From NCBI GenBank assembly GCA_030154385.1, contig JASKJZ010000211.1, positions 1 to 5,166 of the forward strand: a DNA stretch of 5,166 bases. Reading direction: 5' to 3'. Source of the DNA: Clostridiales bacterium. Lineage in GTDB: Bacteria > Bacillota_A > Clostridia > Lachnospirales > Lachnospiraceae. The notes under the pieces were generated by a model. That model was not told where the DNA came from and did no database searches. It saw only the letters and a program-made list of their open reading frames with translations. This document shows, piece after piece, positions 1-5,166 of the stretch. The position numbers and the translations under genes are program-made. Each line of letters starts with the position of its first letter. The stretch's first letter is position 1.

Positions 1-666
1 GCTCTGACCCCTTCGATGCAGGTCTTAGAAGTTGGCTGTGGAGACGGAACCTTTTGGAAGACCAATCAAGATCACATCCCAAGCAAGATACAAATCATAT
101 TATCGGATCAATCCGATGGGATGCTTCGCGATGCCAGAAGAAGTATCGGCACCACTGACCCCCGATTCTCCTTTGCCGCCTTTGACTGCGAACATATTCC
201 TTATCCCGATGCCTCTTTTGATCTTGTTGTGGCAAACCATGTCCTGTTCTACTGCCAGGACATAGTAAAAGCCTGCAAAGAGGCCTGGCGCGTCTTAAAA
301 CCAGGTGGTCGCTTTATCTGTAGTACCTATGGAAGCAACCATATGAAGGAAGTCAGCCTACTAGTCACAGAATTTGACGAACGCATTGTGCTGTCAGCCG
401 ACAAACTCTATCAACGATTTGGACGAGAAAACGGCAGAAAAATCCTATCTCCCTTCTTTGAGAACATAACATGGCTATCCTATGAAGATGCTCTATGCAT
501 CCCCGATGCAGAGCCCCTTATCTCATACGTCCTTTCCTGCCATGGGAACCAAATGCAATATCTTTTGGACCGCTACAAGGAATTTCAGACCTTTGTAAAA
601 AGAAAGACAGCGAATGGATTTACCATAACGAAGGATGCTGGTATTTTTCTATGCGAAAAAAAATAA
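1..666 (+). CDS. Class I SAM-dependent methyltransferase, 5'-partial
   Basis: A probable small-molecule methyltransferase of the Methyltransf_11 type that uses S-adenosylmethionine in the cytoplasm; the substrate cannot be told from sequence. The reading frame is open back to base 1, and the ATG at 16 lies directly before motif I with no ribosome binding site, so the true start lies upstream and 221 residues are visible. Counting from base 1, motif I is LEVGCGDG (about residues 9-16), an acidic residue that could contact SAM ribose is D36 (LSDQS), D62 lies in the FDCEHIP segment, motif IV is FDLVVANHV (about 73-81), and the post-motif is RVLKPGG (about 97-103). The C-terminal part is less conserved and probably forms the substrate lid. 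The gene ends 16 bases before a terminator, so it is probably transcribed separately from the rfb genes. Family assignment is firm; any role in glycan modification is only a guess from its neighbours. Confidence 0.88.
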   Translation, partial: ALTPSMQVLEVGCGDGTFWKTNQDHIPSKIQIILSDQSDGMLRDARRSIGTTDPRFSFAAFDCEHIPYPDASFDLVVANHVLFYCQDIVKACKEAWRVLKPGGRFICSTYGSNHMKEVSLLVTEFDERIVLSADKLYQRFGRENGRKILSPFFENITWLSYEDALCIPDAEPLISYVLSCHGNQMQYLLDRYKEFQTFVKRKTANGFTITKDAGIFLCEKK

Positions 667-678
667 ATTAAAAAATAC

Positions 679-709
679 TTGCAGGTGCCCTAAGGGCACC
701 TTTTATAAT
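679..709 (+). promoter_or_regulatory. Candidate promoter of the rfb operon
   Basis: A perfect -10 hexamer TATAAT lies at 704-709. The best -35 candidate is weak: TTGCAG at 679-684, with three matches to consensus and a long 19-base spacer. Transcription would start near 716 and leave a leader of about 29 bases before rfbA. Position supports it, being the only gap between the upstream terminator and the first rfb gene. Against it, the -35 region falls inside the terminator stem, and TATAAT can occur by chance in such AT-rich DNA. Confidence 0.45.
683..704 (+). terminator. Intrinsic terminator after the methyltransferase gene
   Basis: An 8-bp perfect stem (AGGTGCCC at 683-690 with GGGCACCT at 694-701) closes a three-base TAA loop and runs into TTTT (701-704). 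It begins 16 bases after the methyltransferase stop codon. The stem is GC-rich and tight, but the T tract is short and is broken by A at 705, so some readthrough into rfbA is possible. Confidence 0.8.
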
Positions 710-744
710 GATAATAAATAAAACACACAACGAGGAGAGTACAT

Positions 745-1641
745 ATGAAAGGAATCATACTAGCCGGAGGCTCTGGAACACGCTTATACCCATTAACGAT
801 GGTCACCTCCAAACAACTATTGCCGATATATGACAAACCCATGATCTACTATCCAATGTCTGTACTTATGAATGCAGGCATACGAGATATCCTGATCATC
901 TCAACTCCTTCTGACACCCCAAGGTTTCAGGAACTCTTAGGCGATGGACATCAATTTGGTGTCAACCTAAGCTATGCCATACAGCCAAGCCCGGATGGGC
1001 TTGCACAAGCCTTTATCATTGGAGAAGAATTTGTTGGTGATGATACCGTTGCCATGATTCTTGGAGACAATATTTTTGCAGGGCATGGTCTTAATAAGCG
1101 CTTACAGGCAGCACGGGAAAATGCTGAAAATGGAAAAGGCGCTACCGTTTTTGGTTATTATGTGGATGATCCCGAGCGCTTTGGTATCGTGTCCTTTAAC
1201 GAAGAAGGAAAAGCTGTCACCATAGAAGAAAAACCAGCACAGCCCAAAAGCAACTATTGTGTCACAGGCCTTTATTTCTACGACAATCGCGTCATCGAGT
1301 ATGCTAAAAATCTGGAACCTAGTGCACGCGGTGAACTCGAAATAACTGACCTAAACCGCATCTATTTAGAAAATGAAAATCTAAATGTAGAGCTGCTAGG
1401 TCAGGGCTTTACCTGGCTCGATACTGGTACTCATGAAAGCCTTGTCGAAGCAACCACCTTTGTAAAAACGATGGAAAGCCATCAGCATCGCAAAATTGCA
1501 TGCCTGGAAGAAATTGCTTACTTAAACGGCTGGATTTCCAAGGAAGAGGTTCTTAAAATATATGAGATCCTTAAGAAAAATCAATATGGACAATATTTAA
1601 AAGATGTATTAGATGGAAAATACTTAGATACCCTTCATTGA
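745..1641 (+). CDS. rfbA: Glucose-1-phosphate thymidylyltransferase RfbA
   Basis: First enzyme of dTDP-L-rhamnose synthesis: it joins glucose-1-phosphate and dTTP to give dTDP-glucose and pyrophosphate, using Mg2+ in the cytoplasm. The 298-residue product matches the usual length of about 290-300. It carries the nucleotide-binding signature [11 protein letters not shown] (residues 8-18), the [12 protein letters not shown] segment (22-33), PDGLAQA (83-89) for base recognition, the metal-binding ILGDN with D108, EEKP (161-164) for sugar phosphate, and WLDTGT (224-229) with the second metal-ligand candidate D226. The start is set by a strong GAGGAG site at 732-737, seven bases before the ATG. 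It opens a four-gene rhamnose operon. In this family dTDP-rhamnose is a known feedback inhibitor. No damage or unusual residues are seen. Confidence 0.98.
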   Translation: MKGIILAGGSGTRLYPLTMVTSKQLLPIYDKPMIYYPMSVLMNAGIRDILIISTPSDTPRFQELLGDGHQFGVNLSYAIQPSPDGLAQAFIIGEEFVGDDTVAMILGDNIFAGHGLNKRLQAARENAENGKGATVFGYYVDDPERFGIVSFNEEGKAVTIEEKPAQPKSNYCVTGLYFYDNRVIEYAKNLEPSARGELEITDLNRIYLENENLNVELLGQGFTWLDTGTHESLVEATTFVKTMESHQHRKIACLEEIAYLNGWISKEEVLKIYEILKKNQYGQYLKDVLDGKYLDTLH

Positions 1642-1689
1642 TACCATACGAATACATATACGTGCAAGCATGCACAGAAAAGAGGACTT

Positions 1690-2724
1690 ATGACTATTAT
1701 CGTAACAGGAGGAGCTGGTTTTATCGGCTCAAACTTCATATTTCACATGCTAGATAAATATCCCGATTATCGCATCGTTTGTCTGGATTGTCTGACCTAT
1801 GCTGGTAATCTATCCACTCTGGCTCCCGTCATGGAGCATGAAAATTTCCGTTTTGTTAAGGAAAGCATCACCGATCGTAACGCTGTTTACCAGCTCTTTG
1901 AAGAAGAGCATCCTGATATCGTGGTAAACTTTGCAGCGGAAAGCCATGTAGACCGTTCGATTGAAAATCCAGAGGTCTTTTTGGACACAAACATCAAAGG
2001 AACTGCCGTTCTTATGGACGCTTGCAGAACTTATGGTATCACCCGTTATCATCAAGTCTCCACGGACGAAGTATACGGTGACCTGCCCCTCGACCAACCA
2101 GAGCTCTTTTTTACGGAGGAGACCCCGATCCATACCAGCAGTCCTTACAGCTCCTCAAAAGCAGGTGCTGACCTTCTCGTACTAGCCTACCACCGCACCT
2201 ACGGTCTTCCTGTGACTATCAGTCGCTGCAGCAACAACTACGGACCTTATCACTTTCCAGAAAAGCTGATTCCCCTGATGATTGCGAATGCGCTGCATGA
2301 TAAACCACTTCCTGTATATGGAAGGGGTGAAAATGTGAGAGATTGGCTCTATGTGGAAGATCACTGCAAGGCGATTGACCTCATCCTCCACAATGGACGC
2401 GTTGGTGAGGTCTATAACATCGGCGGACACAATGAAATGACAAATATAGATATCGTAAAAATCATCTGCAAGGAGCTTGGAAAGCCAGAAAGCCTCATCA
2501 CTTATGTAACTGACCGAAAAGGACACGATATGCGCTACGCAATTGATCCCACAAAAATACATCAGGAGCTAGGCTGGTTGCCAGAAACCAAATTTGCCGA
2601 TGGCATCAAGAAAACCATCCAGTGGTATTTAGACCATGAGGACTGGTGGAAAACCATCCTTTCCGGGGAATACCAAACCTACTATGAAACCATGTATGGA
2701 AATCGATCGGAGTTTTCGATATGA
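1690..2724 (+). CDS. rfbB: dTDP-glucose 4,6-dehydratase RfbB
   Basis: Second pathway enzyme: it converts dTDP-glucose to dTDP-4-keto-6-deoxyglucose with tightly bound NAD+. It is an extended short-chain dehydrogenase of 344 residues, close to the usual 320-360. The NAD-binding glycine motif TGGAGFIG is at residues 6-13, and AAESHVDRS (82-90) is typical of the family. The catalytic T125-D126-E127 triad is followed by the Y153-xxx-K157 pair, and the substrate-binding segment SRCSNNYGPYHFPEKLIP comes later. An acidic D33 ends the second beta strand, as expected for NAD preference. The ATG follows an AGAGGA site (1681-1686) at a rather short three-base spacing. It starts 48 bases after rfbA and overlaps rfbD by four bases, so the genes are co-transcribed. 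Confidence 0.98.
   Translation: MTIIVTGGAGFIGSNFIFHMLDKYPDYRIVCLDCLTYAGNLSTLAPVMEHENFRFVKESITDRNAVYQLFEEEHPDIVVNFAAESHVDRSIENPEVFLDTNIKGTAVLMDACRTYGITRYHQVSTDEVYGDLPLDQPELFFTEETPIHTSSPYSSSKAGADLLVLAYHRTYGLPVTISRCSNNYGPYHFPEKLIPLMIANALHDKPLPVYGRGENVRDWLYVEDHCKAIDLILHNGRVGEVYNIGGHNEMTNIDIVKIICKELGKPESLITYVTDRKGHDMRYAIDPTKIHQELGWLPETKFADGIKKTIQWYLDHEDWWKTILSGEYQTYYETMYGNRSEFSI
2709..2712 (+). promoter_or_regulatory. Ribosome binding site of rfbD within the end of rfbB
   Basis: GGAG lies eight bases before the rfbD ATG and inside the last codons of rfbB. Together with the ATGA overlap (ATG 2721-2723, TGA 2722-2724) it fixes the rfbD start and suggests that rfbD translation is coupled to rfbB. 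Confidence 0.75.
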
Positions 2725-3758
2725 AACTATTCGTCACCGGCGTTGCCGGGCAATTAGGCTATGATGTCATCATGGAATTGGTTCATAGAAATCAACAAGG
2801 CAGTCCTACCTTTACCTGCATAGCCTCCGACCTTGCTCCTTCTTGGGAAGCAGGGTCAAAGGATTCGCTGTTGTCTACCGTCCCCTATGTAGCTTTGGAT
2901 ATCACGGATGCTTGTGCGGTCGAAGCCGCAATCTTGGATGCAGCCCCCGATGCAATCGTCCACTGCGCCGCCTGGACGGCAGTTGATTTAGCCGAAGAGG
3001 ACGATAAAAAAGAACTCGTCACCCTTGTAAATGCAAAGGGAACCCAGAATATCGCAGAGGCAGTAAATAAATTAGAAAAAATTAAGCCTGACGGCTGTAA
3101 GCTTATGTATATCTCGACGGATTATGTATTTCCAGGGGATGGCACTATACCTTGGCTTCCCGACTGTAAAGCATATGCACCGCTCAATCATTATGGAACA
3201 ACAAAGCTTTTAGGCGAACAAGCTGTCTCCGAGCTACTTACTCGTTACTTTATCGTTCGAATCGCCTGGGTATTTGGAAAAAATGGAACTAACTTTATAA
3301 AGACCATGTTAAACGTAGCTAAGACTCATCCGACACTGAAGGTAGTTGATGATCAAATCGGAACACCTACCTATACCTATGACTTAGCTAAGCTGCTTTG
3401 TGATATGGTGGTCAGTGATCAATACGGCTACTATCATGCAACAAACTCCGAATTGATTCCCTCCAATGAAGAAGAGGAATCTGCCGGATATTCTGCGGAT
3501 GGTACAAAGCTTGGCTATATCAGCTGGTATGATTTTGCAAAGGAGATTTTTCGCCAGGCGTCTCTTCTTGGTCGAACAGAATATGCAGAGGAAAATCTAA
3601 CGCTCTTTCCTGTCTCAACGAAGGATTACGGTATCTCCAAAGCAGCGCGCCCAAACAATAGCCGACTGGATAAACAAAAACTTAAGGAACACGGGTTTAC
3701 ACCCCTCCCCACATGGCAGGACGCACTCAAGCGTTATCTAAATGAACTGGAATTTTAG
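2721..3758 (+). CDS. rfbD: dTDP-4-dehydrorhamnose reductase RfbD
   Basis: Last step of the pathway: NAD(P)H-dependent reduction of dTDP-4-dehydro-L-rhamnose to dTDP-L-rhamnose. It belongs to the RmlD substrate-binding / extended SDR family. Visible motifs are TGVAGQLG (residues 6-13) for cofactor binding, HCAAWTAVD (81-89), ISTDYVF (131-137), and the catalytic Y158-xxx-K162 in YGTTKLLGE. VDDQIGTPTY (209-218) is the conserved C-terminal substrate segment, followed by HATN (239-242) and SWYDFA (268-273). At 345 residues it is longer than the usual 280-300. The excess lies mainly in a stretch after the first Rossmann strands (about 38-55) and an acidic insert between HATN and SWYDFA (about 243-265, containing NEEEES). 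Such long forms are, as I recall, common in clostridial relatives. Its start overlaps the rfbB stop. Confidence 0.97.
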   Translation: MKLFVTGVAGQLGYDVIMELVHRNQQGSPTFTCIASDLAPSWEAGSKDSLLSTVPYVALDITDACAVEAAILDAAPDAIVHCAAWTAVDLAEEDDKKELVTLVNAKGTQNIAEAVNKLEKIKPDGCKLMYISTDYVFPGDGTIPWLPDCKAYAPLNHYGTTKLLGEQAVSELLTRYFIVRIAWVFGKNGTNFIKTMLNVAKTHPTLKVVDDQIGTPTYTYDLAKLLCDMVVSDQYGYYHATNSELIPSNEEEESAGYSADGTKLGYISWYDFAKEIFRQASLLGRTEYAEENLTLFPVSTKDYGISKAARPNNSRLDKQKLKEHGFTPLPTWQDALKRYLNELEF

Positions 3759-3812
3759 TCGCAATTAATTTGATTTTTGTAGCAGAATAATTATTAGAAA
3801 GAGAGATTTGAA

Positions 3813-4406
3813 ATGGGACAGATCAAAGTAGAAAAAAATGTAGCAGACATTGAAGGCCTGTGTGTTATAACACCTGCGGTGCACGGAGATGAAAGGGGGT
3901 ACTTTATGGAAACCTATCATAAACGGGAGATGCAAGAAGCTGGCCTCACAATGGACTTTGTACAAGACAATCAATCCTGCTCCGTAAAAGGTGTGCTGCG
4001 CGGTCTTCATTATCAAAAACAATATCCGCAGGGAAAGCTCGTACGTGTCATCAAAGGCTCTGTATTTGATGTAGCCGTTGACCTTAGAAAAGAGTCTAAG
4101 ACTTATGGAAAATGGTATGGTATCGAACTGACCGAGGAGAATAAGAAGCAGTTTTATATTCCACAAGGGTTTGCCCACGGATTTTTAGTCCTATCGGATA
4201 CCGCCGAGTTTTGCTATAAATGCACGGACTTTTATCACCCAAATGATGAGGGCGGTCTTGCATGGAATGATCCAAATATTGGGATTGTGTGGCCACAGGT
4301 GATAGGGGATTACCCTGGTAATGCCACGAGTAGTGGATATCATCTTAGGGATGGCAGTGACTTGATTTTAAGTGAGAAGGATCAAAAGTGGTTGCCTCTC
4401 GCTTAA
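3813..4406 (+). CDS. rfbC: dTDP-4-dehydrorhamnose 3,5-epimerase RfbC
   Basis: Third reaction of the pathway: double epimerisation of dTDP-4-dehydro-6-deoxyglucose at C3 and C5, giving the L-rhamno form for RfbD. It is a cupin-fold, cofactor-free enzyme, normally dimeric. Key segments are DERGYFMETY (residues 26-35), VLRGLHYQ (61-68) with the catalytic base H66 and R63, QGKLVRV (73-79) with K75, IPQGFAHGF (116-124), and FYHPNDEGG (140-148), whose Y141 is the likely acid. D190 in SEKD probably completes the His-Asp dyad, by comparison with H63/D170 of the Salmonella enzyme. The product has 197 residues against about 180-190; the extra part is a loop at about 163-183 before SEKD. The ribosome binding site is weak (AAGAGAG around 3799-3805). 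It is the last gene of the operon, 54 bases after rfbD. Confidence 0.98.
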   Translation: MGQIKVEKNVADIEGLCVITPAVHGDERGYFMETYHKREMQEAGLTMDFVQDNQSCSVKGVLRGLHYQKQYPQGKLVRVIKGSVFDVAVDLRKESKTYGKWYGIELTEENKKQFYIPQGFAHGFLVLSDTAEFCYKCTDFYHPNDEGGLAWNDPNIGIVWPQVIGDYPGNATSSGYHLRDGSDLILSEKDQKWLPLA

Positions 4407-4627
4407 GAGAAAGGAAGTTATTGTATTTTTCTTCTGTGAACATATCATACATAAACTATATGATAATCGCTAAATTTAGTGGAAGCTAACTACCCCAAAC
4501 CGAAAATAAATTACAAAATTACAGGCACATTCCAGTTATGGCGAATGCCTGTTTTTTTATTTCAGACTAATCGACTCTTCCTCCGGATCATTCTGGCGCA
4601 TGAAAGTATTTACTAACTGACCGTACC
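4407..4627. other. Non-coding gap between the converging rfbC and dprA genes
   Basis: This 221-base AT-rich stretch has no convincing gene. It holds a 7-bp AT-only inverted repeat (TATCATA 4443-4449 with TATGATA 4459-4465, nine-base loop), a 10-base palindrome CTAAATTTAG (4470-4479), the operon terminator (4522-4558), and at its right end an out-of-frame open stretch on the - strand that continues past the dprA stop. No promoter was seen. Confidence 0.6.
4522..4558 (+). terminator. Intrinsic terminator of the rfb operon, possibly bidirectional
   Basis: CAGGCA (4522-4527) pairs with TGCCTG (4546-4551). The inner part can extend the hairpin through TT/AA and CCA/TGG pairs with small bulges around the loop. 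Seven T residues follow at 4552-4558, an excellent U tract for + strand transcripts, about 115 bases after the rfbC stop. Read on the - strand, the same hairpin is followed by the weaker tract TAATTTTG, so it may also end transcripts coming from the dprA side. Confidence 0.85.
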
Positions 4628-4661
4628 CTAGAGAATCATAACTTTTCGCCCATACTTCTTT
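4557..4661 (-). pseudogene. Possible 3' remnant of an unidentified gene, out of frame with dprA
   Basis: In another - strand frame, an open stretch of 34 codons overlaps the dprA end and runs to a TAA at 4557-4559, directly beside the terminator hairpin. Its last part reads like protein (GYGQLVNTFM, then NDPEEESISLK at the C terminus). It has no start signal of its own, and an in-frame TGA at 4662-4664 closes it upstream. I do not recognise the family. An open stretch this short is not rare by chance, so this is tentative. Confidence 0.25.
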
Positions 4662-5166
4662 TCAAAATCTGCTGTTATAAGCGCTCCGCTTCCTTTTCCT
4701 GGTTCAATCACAATCAGCTGATCCGACCAAGCACTAATCAACCGATTTCTTTGCGGAAAGTTATATTTAGTCGGTGCTTTGCCTGGTGGATACTCTGATA
4801 TTAACAGTCCATTTTCCAAAATGCTTTCCATTAATTTTATATGTTCACTGGGATAACAGATATCCAATCCGTTTCCAAGAATTGCGACTGTATATCCACC
4901 AGAACGCAAGCATGCAGTATGCGCATAGGAATCAATCCCTTTTGCCATCCCTGATATGATGGCATTTTCTCTTTTCACACATTCTTCTGCCGCCTTTATA
5001 GCTTTTTGTTTTGCCTCTTGTGTACAACGTCTTGCCCCTACAATTCCAACTGTATGGTTCATATTTTTAAGTGTTCCTCTCCAATAAAGAAGTATCGGTG
5101 CATCAGATTGCACTTTAGCTCTATTCGGATATCTGGCATCTTCTCTTGGAAGAAGCGCAATATTTT
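4628..5166 (-). CDS. dprA: DNA-processing protein DprA (Smf), 5'-partial, C-terminally truncated
   Basis: DprA binds single-stranded DNA taken up by the cell and loads RecA during natural transformation; many non-competent bacteria also carry it. The start lies beyond the right edge: the frame is open to the end of the window, and the conserved ARYPNRAK segment lies before the GTG at 5113, so that codon is internal. Of 178 visible residues, the Rossmann-like core shows VGIVGARR (about 39-46), SGMAKGIDSYAH (71-82), ILGNGLDICYP (95-105), ISEYPPG (122-128), FPQRNRLI (136-143) and GSGALITA (158-165). The product then ends in GRKVMIL, exactly where the family continues with a VPG motif, about 25 more core residues and often a winged-helix domain. 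TAG at 4628-4630 ends it, so the last core strand is missing. The gene is probably a remnant or otherwise damaged. Family assignment is firm; function of the shortened protein is doubtful. Confidence 0.88.
   Translation of the reverse strand, partial: NIALLPREDARYPNRAKVQSDAPILLYWRGTLKNMNHTVGIVGARRCTQEAKQKAIKAAEECVKRENAIISGMAKGIDSYAHTACLRSGGYTVAILGNGLDICYPSEHIKLMESILENGLLISEYPPGKAPTKYNFPQRNRLISAWSDQLIVIEPGKGSGALITADFEKKYGRKVMIL

Noticed and set aside
16..18. ATG at 16 as the start of the methyltransferase
   Set aside because: It lies three residues before motif I, lacks a ribosome binding site, and the frame is open to base 1; family members have additional N-terminal residues.
1662..1675. 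Small inverted repeat GTGCA/TGCAC between rfbA and rfbB
   Set aside because: Only a 5-bp stem with a 4-base loop and no T tract; too weak to call a terminator or regulator.
1810..2562. Open frames on the - strand and in other frames across rfbB
   Set aside because: They lie wholly inside a clearly coding gene, show no family motifs, and are expected shadows.
3770..3797. Possible promoter before rfbC (TTGATT and TATTAG, 16-base spacer)
   Set aside because: Only four of six matches in each hexamer in AT-rich DNA; the 54-base gap has no terminator and rfbC is most simply transcribed with rfbD.
3765..4296. Antisense open frames of 137 and 66 codons across rfbC
   Set aside because: Antisense to intact rfbC with no recognisable motifs or convincing start signals.
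4470..4479. CTAAATTTAG palindrome as an operator
   Set aside because: It lies downstream of rfbC with no promoter nearby, and an AT-rich 10-base palindrome is likely by chance.
4774..4959. 61-codon + strand open frame inside dprA
   Set aside because: Antisense to strongly conserved DprA coding sequence, with no motif of its own.
5111..5113. GTG on the - strand as the start of dprA
   Set aside because: Conserved DprA residues (RYPNR) are encoded upstream in the same open frame, so this is an internal valine codon.

Overview
The window suggests a low-to-moderate GC Firmicute, most likely a clostridial bacterium of the Lachnospiraceae type. This rests on the GGAG/GAGGAG-type ribosome binding sites, the codon use, and the lineage-like extra segments in RfbD and RfbC. 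It is an inference from protein character, not from a search.

Layout on the + strand: the 3' part of a class I SAM-dependent methyltransferase gene (1-666, start outside the window) ends at a short intrinsic terminator (683-704). A perfect TATAAT -10 box sits in the tail of that terminator and probably starts a four-gene dTDP-L-rhamnose operon: rfbA (745-1641), rfbB (1690-2724), rfbD (2721-3758, overlapping rfbB by 4 bases) and rfbC (3813-4406). A 221-base non-coding stretch follows. It holds a strong hairpin with a seven-T tract (4522-4558), the likely terminator for the operon and possibly also for the opposing strand. On the - strand, running in from the right edge, is a DprA/Smf gene (4628-5166) that lacks its start in this window and stops abruptly inside the conserved core.

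The four rfb genes encode the complete pathway from glucose-1-phosphate and dTTP to dTDP-L-rhamnose. RfbA makes dTDP-glucose, RfbB makes the 4-keto-6-deoxy intermediate, RfbC epimerises C3 and C5, and RfbD reduces the 4-keto group. All visible catalytic motifs are intact, so the pathway should be functional and should supply L-rhamnose for a cell-wall polysaccharide, capsule or glycan. The glycosyltransferases that would use it are not in the window.

I see no evidence of a novel defence, mobile or RNA-based system. The most unusual item is the right end: dprA is cut off just before its conserved VPG segment, and a second, out-of-frame open stretch runs on to the terminator. This looks like a deletion or recombination scar.
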